From NCBI GenBank assembly GCA_016710525.1, contig JADJVQ010000013.1:1-64000 (forward strand): a DNA stretch of 64,000 bases, read 5' to 3'. The notes below the pieces were generated by a model that ran no database searches, was not told where the DNA came from, and saw only the letters and a program-made list of their open reading frames with translations. Positions 53,798-63,267 of the stretch are shown piece after piece. Source of the stretch: Burkholderiaceae bacterium. GTDB taxonomy: Bacteria > Pseudomonadota > Gammaproteobacteria > Burkholderiales > Burkholderiaceae_E. Positions within the stretch are counted from its first letter, which is position 1. The number at the start of each line of letters is the position of its first letter. Position numbers and translations under genes: made by a program.

Positions 53798-55041
53798 GCG
53801 CGCATCGCACCGGCGCAACCCTGCGCCGCCCGCAGCGGGGCTTTTCGCTGCTCGAGCTGATGGTCGCCACGGTGATCGCGCTGATCGCCTCGCTGGCCAT
53901 CTTCCAGACCGTCTCGGTCAGCGAGGAGCGCAAGCGCAGCACCACCAGCGGCAGCGAAGGCCTGCAGGCGGGCGTGTTCGGGCTGTCGTCGCTCGAACGC
54001 GCGGTGGCCAATGCCGGCTACAACCTGATGGTGATCAGCGACCCCGGCTACACCTCGCCGACGCGCCTGGTCACCCCCGGCACCGGGTACACGTTGTCCA
54101 GCACCAATCCGCCGCGCCCGGAATTCAACATCGGCTGCAACTTCGTGGCCAGTGGCATCACCTATCGCTTGGCCGGTCTGATCGCAACCGACGGCGGCGG
54201 CGGACTTGCCTCGGATTCGATGATCGTGTTTGCGGGCAGCAGTTCCAACGTGCCGATGCCGGCGCTGGCCGAGACCGGCGGATTGGCGGCCGGATCGAAC
54301 ACCATCCGCCTGCGCTCCAGCTACGGCTTTAACGTCGGCGACTGGGTGCTGGCGTACGAGCAGGCCAGTGCGGTGAACGTCGGCACCACCCGGCCCAGCA
54401 ATTGCACGCTGGCGCAGGTGGTCGGCCTGCCGATGGCGCCGGCGATCAGCCCTGCCGACATCGTGCTGAGCGTGCCGACGGCCGCCTTGTATGTCGAACC
54501 GGTCGTGCTCAACCTCGGGCAGAACCCCGCGCTGGAACAGTACACGGTCGATGCCAACGGCCGCCTGCTGGTGCGCAACCTGCTGACCAACGCACCTGCC
54601 CAGGTGGTGTCGGAGAACGTCGTGTCGATGCAGCTGCAGCTGGGCATCGACGTCGGCAACGACGACGTCATCGACGAATGGATCAATCCGCCCGCGGCGG
54701 CGGCGAACTGGCTGAATCCGCCCAATCCGCTGCCGCAGAACGCGATCAGCGCACTGCCGGTGGCGGCCGGACCGCGGGCGCTGCATCAGATCAAGGCGGT
54801 GCGGGTGGGCCTGCTGGTGCGCAGCCCGCAGTTCGAGCGCCCCGATGGCTCGGGCAACTGCACGACCACGCCTGCCGGACCGTTCGATGTCCTGCCTGCC
54901 CGCGCCGGCAATTTCGCCAGCCGGCTGCCCTCGATGCCCTCCAGTGGCAACTACAACCTGGCCGGCGACCAGCGCTGCTTCCGTTACAACGCGGTGACGG
55001 CGGTGGTAACCGTGCGCAACGCGATCCTGAGCGAGATGTAG
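53794..55041 (+). CDS. pilW: PilW-type minor pilin
   Basis: The 415-residue protein has the prepilin site PQRGFSLLELMVATVIALIA and a large beta-rich domain with several cysteines, as in PilW. It starts by overlap with pilV. In the pilus initiation complex PilW links the minor pilins with PilY1. Length is at the large end of the family. Confidence 0.9.
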   Translation: MSAHRTGATLRRPQRGFSLLELMVATVIALIASLAIFQTVSVSEERKRSTTSGSEGLQAGVFGLSSLERAVANAGYNLMVISDPGYTSPTRLVTPGTGYTLSSTNPPRPEFNIGCNFVASGITYRLAGLIATDGGGGLASDSMIVFAGSSSNVPMPALAETGGLAAGSNTIRLRSSYGFNVGDWVLAYEQASAVNVGTTRPSNCTLAQVVGLPMAPAISPADIVLSVPTAALYVEPVVLNLGQNPALEQYTVDANGRLLVRNLLTNAPAQVVSENVVSMQLQLGIDVGNDDVIDEWINPPAAAANWLNPPNPLPQNAISALPVAAGPRALHQIKAVRVGLLVRSPQFERPDGSGNCTTTPAGPFDVLPARAGNFASRLPSMPSSGNYNLAGDQRCFRYNAVTAVVTVRNAILSEM

Positions 55042-55046
55042 TCGCC

Positions 55047-55709
55047 ATGCCCATGCCCGAGACCCGATTGACGAGAACCCGAGTCGCCGCCGCTGTCTTC
55101 GGCGGGCGGCGGCAGGCCCAGCGTGGCGCTTCGCTGATCGTCGCCCTCGTGTCGCTGGTGGCGATGATCTCGGCCGCGTTCGCGCTGTTCCGCTCGGTGG
55201 ACAACGCCAACATGGCCTCGGCGAACTACCAGTTCCTGCGCAGCGCCGAGCAGAACACCGACCTGGCGATGAACGAGGCGCTGCTGGCCTACATGCAGTC
55301 GCACCCGACGGCCGGCTTGAATGTGATGGACCGCAACACCAACCAGGCGGGTATTTCCTACTACGCGATCCTGCAGCCGCAGACCGCCGACGGGGTGCCC
55401 CAGCTGCTGGCCGGCCTGCCGGCGCCCACCTGGAGCGGGTCGGGCCCGACCCCGACCGGCTGGCCGGGCGAGCAGATCGATCCGCAGTCCCGCCAGCTGC
55501 GCCGCTACGTCATCGAGCGGATGTGCGACACCGCGGGCCCGGCCACGCCGAACGCCTGCCGGCTCTACGAATACACCTTCCCCAGAAACTGCCAGAACAA
55601 CTGCAGCTCGGGCACTTCCGAGTGGCTGCCCTTCGTACGGATCACCGTGCGCATCGACGGGCCCAAGAACGCCACCGCCTATTCGCAGCTGTTCATGAAG
55701 GGCGATTGA
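55047..55709 (+). CDS. pilX: PilX-type minor pilin
   Basis: The 220-residue protein has the sequence QRGASLIVALVSLVAMISAA at its start, the atypical, Glu-lacking N-terminal helix of PilX, followed by a domain with four late cysteines (MCDTAGP, NACRLYEY, NCQNNCSS). It lies five bases after pilW. PilX, PilV, PilW and PilY1 form the pilus tip assembly. A second ATG at 55053 is also possible. Confidence 0.87.
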   Translation: MPMPETRLTRTRVAAAVFGGRRQAQRGASLIVALVSLVAMISAAFALFRSVDNANMASANYQFLRSAEQNTDLAMNEALLAYMQSHPTAGLNVMDRNTNQAGISYYAILQPQTADGVPQLLAGLPAPTWSGSGPTPTGWPGEQIDPQSRQLRRYVIERMCDTAGPATPNACRLYEYTFPRNCQNNCSSGTSEWLPFVRITVRIDGPKNATAYSQLFMKGD

Positions 55710-55754
55710 CTGGCCAGGGAAGTCCAGACAATCGATGTATTGAGGAGCCCGACC

Positions 55755-58700
55755 ATGGCCCGTTCCAATCCCACGCACCGCAAGGCGCTGGCGCTGCTGC
55801 TGATCGTCACCCACGAGCTGATGCCGGTGTCGATCGCGTATGCGCAGACCGTTCCGGTCCTGCAGGATCAGCCGCTGTTCACCGTGTCCACCGTTCAGCC
55901 GAACCTGATGCTCACGCTGGACAACTCGGGTTCGATGGCCTGGCAGTTCGCGCCGATGAGCACCTCGTCCAAGCAGGGCAGCAACTGCTTCCAGAACGCC
56001 AACTACAACCGGCTGTACTACAACCCGAACGTCACCTACATCGCCCCGATCAAGCCGGATGGCACACGCTATGCCGATGCGAGCTATACGGCGGCGTGGC
56101 GCGACGGATTCAACACCGGCGCGGGCACCCTCAACTTGAGCACCGGATTTCCGGCCGTGGGCAATTACGCGGCCGCCACCCAGAGCAACAGCAACACCGA
56201 GCCGCGCGAGAGCAACACGCCGGCCAACCGCGGCGCCTATCATCACGCCTACACAGGCGCGTCGCCGGCCACGCCGGTGCTCGGCACCTGCTATGCGAAT
56301 GCCAGCTACACGCTGGTCGACATGAACGCGGCCACCGCGGCCCAGAAGACCAACTTCGCCAACTGGTTCAGCTACTACCGCACGCGCATCAATGCGATGA
56401 AGACCGCGGCCGGGGAAGCCTTCCGAGTGGTCGACAACAGCTTCAGGGTGGGGCTGCACACCATCAACAATCCGAGCGCAACGGGCAGCACCGGCGGTTT
56501 CCTGCCCCTGGCCACGTTCGAGACGACCGCGCGCACCACCTGGTACAACCGCTTCTATCAGCTGCTGCCCAGCGGCAACACGCCGCTTGCGCGAGGCGCA
56601 GCAGCGCATCGGCGAGTATTACAAGGCGGGAACAAAACCGGGTGGCGGCGCGGTCGCAGACCCGATCCAGTACAGCTGCCAGCAGAACTACCACCTGCTG
56701 ACCACCGACGGTCAATGGAACAACACCGGCGCATCCGGCACTGTCGGTTCGACCAATTACGACAATACGCTGCCCTCGACCAACCCGGATCTGCTGGCGG
56801 CACTGAACGCCGAGTTCGGCACCACCTTCACCGCGGGCGGCGCCTGGCCCAGGCCCTACCGCGAGAAGCCCAGCACCGGATCGGTGAACACGCTGTCCGA
56901 TCTCGCGGCCTACTACTGGTTCACCGACCTGCGCCCGGCAATGACCAACAACGTGTTCACCTCGTCGTCCAATCCGGCGAGCTGGCAGAACATGGTGACC
57001 TTCGGTCTGGCGTTCTCCGAGCAGGGCACGATCGCGTATCCCAGTGGGCTGAACGCGATCGTCGCCGGTACGGCCGACTGGCCGGTTCCGGTCGCGGACT
57101 CGGCCTCGGCGGTCGATGATCTGTGGCATGCCTCGCTGATCGGCCACGGCGACTTCTTCAGCGTCTCGTCGCCCGCCGAGCTGATCGATGCGCTGGGCCG
57201 CGCGATCACCGAGATCCAGGCGCGCCAGGGCTCCAATTCCGGCTCGGTGCTGACCGGCAGCGATTTCGCGCTCGGTGCCCCGGTGGCCTTCCGTGCCCAG
57301 TACAAATCGGGCGAATGGATCGGCGACCTGCAGGCGCGCAATGTCGACACCAGTACCGGCGTCATTTCGCCGGTGGCGGTGTGGCAGGCGCAGACCAAGC
57401 TCGAGGCGCAGGTGCTGCCCTCCGGCACCGGCGGCGGCTGGCTGACCAATCGCAAGATCGTGACCCGCACCAGTTCGGGCACCACCGGCACCGCCGTTCG
57501 GTTCCGCGAACCGGGTGCGGCGGGCGCCGGCGGCTCGATCACCGCGGCGCAGGCGACCGCGCTCGACGCCAACTCGGTCAAGGCCAAGCAGGTGCTCGAG
57601 TACTTGCGTGGCGACCGGACCAACGAGGACACCATTGCGGTGCCCAAGATGTTCCGTCGCCGCTCGTACGTGCTGGGCGACATCGTGAACTCCGAGCCGC
57701 GTTACGTCGGCAAGCCCAACGAGTCGTTCTCGGATGCCTACCATCCGGGATATGCCAGCTTCCAGTCCTCGAAGGCCGCGCGCACCCCGACGGTCTACGT
57801 CGGCGCGAACGACGGCATGCTGCATGCGTTCAAGGGAACCGTCGGCGACGCCGATTCCGGCCAGGAGAAGTGGGCCTATGTGCCCAGCTTCCTGTTCACC
57901 AATAACGTCGAGGGCCTGGTCGGCCTGACCTGGCGCCCGGCCGATCCGCTGCCCGCCAAGTTCCAGCATCGCTTCCGGGTCGACCAGACACCCACGGTTC
58001 GGGATGTGGACTTCAACCGGGTGGGTTCGACCAGCGGCAGCGGCGACTGGCGCAGCCTGCTGGTGTCCGGCCTGAACAAGGGCGGCAAGGGCTACTTCGC
58101 GCTGGACATTACCAATCCGGATGCGGCCAGCGAGGATGCGCTGCGCGGCAAGGTGCTGTGGGAGTTCGACGGCAGCCAGACCGGCGACCAGTCGCGGGTG
58201 GGCTACAGCTTCGGCCAGCCGCTGGTGATCTACACCAATGCCGGCTGGATGGTCGCGGTGTCCTCGGGCTACCAGAACACCACCGGCACCGGCCACATCT
58301 GGCTGCTCGATCCGCGCACCGGCAGTGTGATCAAGCGGCTGGATGTGCCGGACAACGGCGGCGCGTCGGCGGCCAATCCGATCGGCCTGGCGAACATGGA
58401 AGTCTTCTTCCAGAGCGACCGCGAGCAGCTGGTCCAGCAGCTGTACGCCACCGACCTGCGTGGCAATGTGTGGCGCTTCGATTTGTCGGCCGCGGCGATT
58501 GCCAGCTGGCCGACCAACGCCACCAAGATCGCCGCGGTGGGTGCGCCGATCACGTCGGCGCCGGCGATCGCGATCAATCCGCGCGACCGCTCGGAGCGCT
58601 GGGTCTATTTTGGCACCGGCCAGGTGCTGGCGACGGCCGACTTGAGCTCGGGCGCGGTGCGCACGTTCTATGCCGTCAAGGACGGCGGCCCGGCGATTCC

Positions 58701-59163
58701 CGGCACGTTTGCCACGCCGGTGACGAGAACCGACCTTGAACCCGTCACGCCCAGCGGTTCGGCGCCGCAGGGCGCGGCGATCAAGGGCTGGTACATGGAC
58801 ATGACCTCGGGCGGCGGCGGTCAGATCTCGGTCTCGCCGCATGTGGCGCGCGGCGTGGTCATGTGGGCCAGTACGGTGCCGTCGACCGATCCGTGCACGC
58901 CTGGCGCGACCGCGGTGTTCTATGCCCGCGAAATGGGTGCGGCCACCAACCGCATCGCCAACGGCAGCACGTACGTGACCATGAATGCGCCGGTGACCAA
59001 GCTGCAGGTCGCCCAGAGCACGCAGGCGGCCGGCGGCACCAGCACGCAGCGCAAGCAGCTGATGATCGCCTCGACATCGGGTGCGGACATCGTGGTCGAT
59101 GTGAACCTGCGGGTCGTGCTGACAGGCGGGCGCAGCAACCTGAGATTCGTCACGACGCAATAG
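55755..59163 (+). pseudogene. pilY1: Frameshifted PilY1/PilC-type pilus tip adhesin
   Basis: PilY1 sits at the pilus tip and governs pilus extension, adhesion and surface sensing. After a signal peptide (LALLLIVTHELMPVSIAYAQ) the N-terminal domain starts QPNLMLTLDNSGSMAW, with a MIDAS-like DNSGSM metal site. The frame breaks at 56587-56588, where one extra T interrupts NTPLREAQQ. It then continues to the C-terminal beta-propeller (VYVGANDGMLHAF, WEFDGSQTGD, YFGTGQVLATAD). Removing the base gives about 1135 residues, full length. GGAG precedes the ATG. Confidence 0.9.
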
Positions 59164-59172
59164 CGGGGCGGC

Positions 59173-59252
59173 GTGGCGGGCCGCGCTGGCGGGCCGGCGC
59201 GCGGCTACCCCCGTGGCGGGCCGCGCTGGCGGCCCGGCGCGCGGCTACACTT
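59173..59252. repeat. Two tandem 40-bp repeats before the fumarylacetoacetase gene
   Basis: Units 59173-59212 and 59213-59252 are identical at 36 of 40 positions and fill most of the gap between pilY1 and fahA. Each contains inverted G/C stretches (GGCGGGCCGCG type). The second unit lies about 30 bp before the fahA start and may be part of its leader. Confidence 0.85.
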
Positions 59253-59283
59253 GTCGGCCCGATCCCCACCGAGCCGACGAGAC

Positions 59284-60597
59284 ATGCACGCGATCGACGA
59301 AACCCATTCCCCGGCCCTCGTGAGCTGGCTGGCGTCCGCCAACCAGGCGGGCGCCGACTTCCCGCTGCAGAACCTGCCGCATGGCGTGTTTCGCCGCCAG
59401 GCCAGCGGCGAGGCTTGGCGGGGCGGCGTGGCCATCGGCGACCAGGTGCTCGACATGGCCGCCGCGCATGCTGCGGGGCTGTTCACCGGCGAAGCGGCGG
59501 TGGCCGCCGGGCACGCCGGCGCACCCGCCCTGAACGGACTGATGGCGCTCGGACCGTCGGCCTGGCAGGCGCTGCGGCTTGCCCTGTCGCGCGGATTGCG
59601 CGAAGGGGCAACCGACCAGGCGCGCTGGCGTGCCTGCCTGGTGCCGCTGGCCGAGATCGAAATGACCGTGCCGGCCCGCATCGGCGACTACACCGACATG
59701 TACGCCTCGATTCATCATGCGGGCAATATCGGCAAGCTCTTTCGTCCGGACAGCCCGCTCACCCCCAACTTCAAGTGGCTGCCGATCGGCTATCACGGAA
59801 GGGTCAGCTCGATCGGCGTGTCCGGTCAGAGTTTTCCCAGGCCCCGCGGCCAGATCCTGCCGCCGGGGGCTGCCGCGCCGGTCTTCAGCGAATGCAAGCG
59901 GCTGGACTATGAGCTCGAGCTGGGCATCTGGATCGGACAGGGCAATGCGCAGGGCGAGCCGGTGCCGCTGGCCGATGTCGAGCGCCATCTGTTCGGAATG
60001 TGCCTGCTCAACGACTGGTCGGCCCGCGACATCCAGGCATGGGAGTACCAGCCGCTGGGCCCGTTCCTGGCCAAGAGCTTTGCCACGACCGTCTCGCCCT
60101 GGATCGTCACCATGGCCGCGCTGGCGCCGTATCGCGGACAGTGGATCCGGCCCGAGGGCGATCCCCAGCCGATGCCCTATCTGGACGACCCGGCCATCCG
60201 GGAACGCGGCGCATTCGACATCACGATCGAATCCTGGCTCGAGTCGGCGACGATGCGCGCAGCCGGCCAGAACGCCGCGAGGCTGTCGCACTCCAGTTTC
60301 AGGCATTCGTACTGGACCGTCGGGCAGATGGTGGCGCATCACACGGTCGGTGGCTGCAACCTGCAGCCGGGCGACCTGATCGGCACCGGCACGCAGTCCG
60401 GACCGGGCGAAGGCGAAGCGGCGGCACTGATCGAACAATCGGTCGGTGGCAAGCAGCCGGTGAGCCTGGGCAACGGCGAAACCCGCAGCTTCCTGGAAGA
60501 CGGCGACACCGTGATCCTGCGGGCCTGGTGCGAGCGGCCGGGGTTTGCGCGGATCGGCTTTGGCGATTGCCGGGGCACCGTGCTGCCGGCCCGCTGA
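59284..60597 (+). CDS. fahA: Fumarylacetoacetase
   Basis: The enzyme cleaves fumarylacetoacetate to fumarate and acetoacetate, the last step of tyrosine and homogentisate breakdown. The 437-residue protein has the N-terminal SH3-like domain and the FAH core: DYTDMYASIHHAGNIG, LDYELELGIWIG, LLNDWSARDIQAWEYQPLGPF in its parts (NDWSARDIQ, YQPLGPF), and GDLIGTGTQSGP. All metal and active-site residues appear present. No homogentisate dioxygenase is next to it in the window. Confidence 0.95.
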   Translation: MHAIDETHSPALVSWLASANQAGADFPLQNLPHGVFRRQASGEAWRGGVAIGDQVLDMAAAHAAGLFTGEAAVAAGHAGAPALNGLMALGPSAWQALRLALSRGLREGATDQARWRACLVPLAEIEMTVPARIGDYTDMYASIHHAGNIGKLFRPDSPLTPNFKWLPIGYHGRVSSIGVSGQSFPRPRGQILPPGAAAPVFSECKRLDYELELGIWIGQGNAQGEPVPLADVERHLFGMCLLNDWSARDIQAWEYQPLGPFLAKSFATTVSPWIVTMAALAPYRGQWIRPEGDPQPMPYLDDPAIRERGAFDITIESWLESATMRAAGQNAARLSHSSFRHSYWTVGQMVAHHTVGGCNLQPGDLIGTGTQSGPGEGEAAALIEQSVGGKQPVSLGNGETRSFLEDGDTVILRAWCERPGFARIGFGDCRGTVLPAR

Positions 60598-60647
60598 CCG
60601 GACCGCCGCCATTCCCGGGAGATCGCCCGGGGATGCGCGCCGTGCGC

Positions 60648-60674
60648 TCAAGTCCTGGGCGTGCCGGCCGATAG
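60648..60674 (+). promoter_or_regulatory. FliA (sigma-28) promoter of the mini-MCP gene
   Basis: TCAAGTCC (60648-60655), an 11-base spacer and GCCGATAG (60667-60674) match the flagellar sigma consensus TAAAGTTT-N11-GCCGATAA at 5 of 8 and 7 of 8 positions with ideal spacing. It ends 34 bp before the ATG at 60709. Confidence 0.6.
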
Positions 60675-60708
60675 CATGGGGACTGGACCCCGGTCCGAAG
60701 GAAGTCCC

Positions 60709-61074
60709 ATGCTGTTCGAAACCGATGATCTTGCCGACCCTGTCGAACTCGCCCGCATGCTGGCGGTGCAAGCCGAACTCCTGGCCCTGAATGCGGCCAT
60801 CGAAGCGGCGCGCGGCGGTTCCCGCGGCGCCGAGTTGTGCGCACTGGCCGAAGACGCGCGACAACTGGCACGCGCCGGCCGCGAGGCGGCGGCGCGCCAC
60901 GAAAGAATGGCACGGGCCGAGTCGGATGCCGGCAGGATCCTGGATGCCGGCCTGGCCGGCGCGCCGATTGAACTCGACGACGCCGACACGCTGGCGCGAC
61001 TGAGCGCCGCCGCGGCCGGACGCCTGATCCGCGGCGCCGAGCGCGCCGAACGAAGCGTCCTGCTGGCTCATTGA
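60709..61074 (+). CDS. Mini-MCP: soluble protein with the chemoreceptor hairpin-tip motif
   Basis: The 121-residue protein has no membrane segment and no ligand domain. Residues 19-37 (AVQAELLALNAAIEAARGG) match the highly conserved hairpin tip of methyl-accepting chemotaxis proteins, which binds CheA and CheW. The remainder is an Ala/Glu/Arg-rich helix, so the protein resembles an isolated receptor tip hairpin. A FliA promoter upstream and AAGGAA before the ATG support a real, regulated gene rather than debris. It may modulate CheA/CheW arrays, but no such protein class is known to me. Confidence 0.6.
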   Translation: MLFETDDLADPVELARMLAVQAELLALNAAIEAARGGSRGAELCALAEDARQLARAGREAAARHERMARAESDAGRILDAGLAGAPIELDDADTLARLSAAAAGRLIRGAERAERSVLLAH

Positions 61075-61125
61075 GCCTTTTCCGCGGGCCCTCCCCGGCG
61101 TCGGCCGGGCAGGGAATGACACCGG

Positions 61126-61156
61126 CCGGTGACGCTTTCGTCACCGGGTTTTTTTT
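61126..61156 (+). terminator. Rho-independent terminator after the mini-MCP gene
   Basis: CCGGTGACG (61126-61134) and CGTCACCGG (61139-61147) form a perfect 9-bp stem with a 4-base loop, followed by eight T (61149-61156). It cleanly separates the mini-MCP gene from the next promoter. Confidence 0.9.
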
Positions 61157-61360
61157 GCGCGGCCCGGCGCGCCCATGCGGCTGACAGCCGCATCCGGGCC
61201 ACGGCCTGCCAGCGCCGGATTTCACGCGCAACGCGGCCATTCATGATCTCCCTACGCGCAGTCCAGAAGGCCCTACAAACCTCGGTGTAGGGTTATCTTG
61301 CGAGCAGAAAATCGCGGCAGATAAGCGCCGTTGTTCTCCGATAGGCGCGTGTTTTCGGGG

Positions 61361-61388
61361 CGTAGTTTCCGGGGGTGACAGCCGATAA
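61361..61388 (+). promoter_or_regulatory. FliA (sigma-28) promoter of the MCP-cheY-cheA operon
   Basis: CGTAGTTT (61361-61368), a 12-base spacer and an exact GCCGATAA (61381-61388) fit the flagellar sigma consensus. The -10 lies downstream of a GTG at 61375 that could otherwise be read as the MCP start, so it decides for the ATG at 61414. Confidence 0.65.
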
Positions 61389-61413
61389 CTCAACTGTCAT
61401 CAACGAGAAGCGA

Positions 61414-62526
61414 ATGAATCAGCCAAGCATTCTGAATCGATGGGACGTCGCGATCCTCGCGAGCGTGCCCTGTCTGTGGGCCGGCCAATGGTGGATCATC
61501 GGCGGCGCGGCGGCCTGGTCGGGCGTCTGGGTCGCACTGGTCGCCGGACTGGTCGTCGCAGCGGCACGCCGGCGCCGCCAGGAGGCCGCGGCCCGCGGGG
61601 ACGACGCCGCGTACTGGACCTCGCTGCTGGGCGAAGTCTCCCCTGTCTGGCAGCATCATCTGCAGGCAGCCAGCCGGCAGGCCTCGCAGGCCACTGAACA
61701 GCTGATCGGCCGCCTGCACGGCGTCATCGATTCGCTGGGCCGCGCGGGCCTGAGCCAGGGGGCTGACGCAGGCGTGGAGGTCGGTGGTTCGGCCGGCCTG
61801 CTCGCAGCCTGCGAGACCGAGCTCGATCCGCTCACCCAGGTGCTCAAGCAGATCATCGAGAGCAAGGCGTCGCTGCTCGAGGGCGTCAAGCTGCTGGCCT
61901 CGAGCACCTCCGAATTGCGTGCCATGGCCGACGAAGTCGGCAAGATCGCCTGGCAGACCAATCTGCTCGCCCTGAATGCGGCGATCGAAGCGGCGCGCGC
62001 CGGACAGCACGGCCGGGGGTTCGCCGTCGTCGCGACCGAGGTGCGGGCCCTGTCGACGCGCTCGGCCGATACGGCCAAGCAGATCCTGACGGGCATCGAT
62101 CGTGTGCTCGATGGCGTCCAGTCGACCCTTCGATCGGCCGAGCAGATCAGCGTCCAGGACCGCGGGTCGGTCCAGAGCTCCGAGCAGTGCATCCAGGATG
62201 TCATGGGCAAGATCCACGACGCGGTCGAGTCCCTGCACGGCGAGTCGGCGGTCCTGCGGACCCGCGCCAGCGAGATCCAGAGCGACATCACGTCGATGCT
62301 CGTGTCGTTCCAGTTCCAGGACCGTGTCACCCAGATCCTGTCGGTGGTCCGCGAGGACATCGATCGCCTCGATCAGCTCGCCCGCCAGCCGCCCGCGCTG
62401 GATGCACGCCCGACACCGCCGCAATGGATGGAACAGCTTCGCGCCACCTACACGATGTCGGACGAAGACCACGCCCACGCCGGCACCACGGCGCCGACCG
62501 CAGCGCCCACCCTGACCTTCTTCTGA
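61414..62526 (+). CDS. Methyl-accepting chemotaxis protein without a large sensor domain
   Basis: The 370-residue protein has two membrane helices close together (about 13-27 and 31-50) with almost no periplasmic loop, then a cytoplasmic signalling domain with the hairpin tip WQTNLLALNAAIEAARAGQHG (given as NLLALNAAIEAARAG, 183-197). The segment SFQFQDRVTQILSVV follows, then an acidic, Pro/Ala/Thr-rich tail. It therefore likely senses an internal or membrane cue rather than a periplasmic ligand. It is the first gene of a FliA-driven operon with cheY, a STAS protein and cheA. Confidence 0.88.
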   Translation: MNQPSILNRWDVAILASVPCLWAGQWWIIGGAAAWSGVWVALVAGLVVAAARRRRQEAAARGDDAAYWTSLLGEVSPVWQHHLQAASRQASQATEQLIGRLHGVIDSLGRAGLSQGADAGVEVGGSAGLLAACETELDPLTQVLKQIIESKASLLEGVKLLASSTSELRAMADEVGKIAWQTNLLALNAAIEAARAGQHGRGFAVVATEVRALSTRSADTAKQILTGIDRVLDGVQSTLRSAEQISVQDRGSVQSSEQCIQDVMGKIHDAVESLHGESAVLRTRASEIQSDITSMLVSFQFQDRVTQILSVVREDIDRLDQLARQPPALDARPTPPQWMEQLRATYTMSDEDHAHAGTTAPTAAPTLTFF

Positions 62527-62539
62527 CCGGAGACGTTTC

Positions 62540-62908
62540 TTGGCCAAGACCATTCTCATCGTCGACGACTCTGCCAGCTTCCGGCAGGTCGTGGCGATCA
62601 CCCTGAAGTCCGCAGGCTATGACGTGATCGAGGGTTGCGACGGCAAGGACGCCCTTGAAAAGATCGCCAACAAGCGGGTGCACCTGATCATCAGCGACGT
62701 GAACATGCCCAACATGGACGGTTTCGCCTTCCTGAAGGCAGTCAAGGCGAGCGCGGTCCACAAGTTCACGCCGGTGATCATGCTGACCACCGAGAGCAGC
62801 GCCGCCAAGATGAGCGTGGGCAAGGAAGCCGGCGCCAAGGCCTGGATGACCAAACCCTTCCAGCCGGCGCAGATCCTGGCAGCGGTCTCGCAGTTGGTGC
62901 CGCAATGA
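62540..62908 (+). CDS. CheY-like single-domain response regulator
   Basis: The start is a TTG with GGAGA upstream. The 122-residue receiver has the acidic pair in VDDSASFRQ, the phosphorylation site in IISDVNMPNMDG, a switch Thr/Ser in LTTESS and the lysine in MTKPFQPAQ. There is no output domain, so it acts by protein contact, for example on CheA or the flagellar switch. It overlaps the STAS gene downstream. Confidence 0.92.
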   Translation: MAKTILIVDDSASFRQVVAITLKSAGYDVIEGCDGKDALEKIANKRVHLIISDVNMPNMDGFAFLKAVKASAVHKFTPVIMLTTESSAAKMSVGKEAGAKAWMTKPFQPAQILAAVSQLVPQ

Positions 62909-63267
62909 CGTCGCCGGCCGGTCATGCCGGGCAGGCAGCGGCAATGGCCGGGCCGACGGGGCGCGCGGCGCACTGCGCGCTGGGCGAGGAACTGATGATC
63001 TATCAGGTTGCCGAGCTCTGGGCGCAGCTCGATGCCTGCGTGCGCGACATCGAAGCGACTGGCGATGCTTGCGCGCTGTGTGTCGATTGCACGGCGCTGC
63101 GCGAGTTCGACGCAGCCGGCCTGCAGCTGCTGCTCGTCACGGCGCGACATCTCGACTCGATGGGCGCCCGCCTGAGCCTGCTTGGACTGAACGACAAACT
63201 GCGCGAGCAGCTGCGCGGCCTGGATCCGGGCGGGCTGTTCGACTTGCAGGCGCTGGAGGCAGCATGA
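62905..63267 (+). CDS. STAS-domain protein of the chemotaxis operon
   Basis: The 120-residue protein is a STAS fold similar to anti-sigma-factor antagonists and MlaB. The conserved turn reads REFDAAGLQLLL, with Ala at the position of the phosphorylated Ser/Thr in classic SpoIIAA-type antagonists, so regulation by a Ser kinase is unlikely. It lies between cheY and cheA and overlaps both by four bases, an arrangement known in several beta- and gammaproteobacterial chemotaxis operons. The role there is not settled. Confidence 0.8.
   Translation: MTSPAGHAGQAAAMAGPTGRAAHCALGEELMIYQVAELWAQLDACVRDIEATGDACALCVDCTALREFDAAGLQLLLVTARHLDSMGARLSLLGLNDKLREQLRGLDPGGLFDLQALEAA

Noticed and set aside
56464..59160. 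898-codon open frame antisense to pilY1
   Set aside because: Again a shadow; the sense strand has clear PilY1 motifs and the antisense protein is Arg/Gly/His repetitive.
61375..61413. GTG start for the MCP 13 codons upstream
   Set aside because: The exact FliA -10 element lies downstream of this GTG, so it would not be in the transcript.
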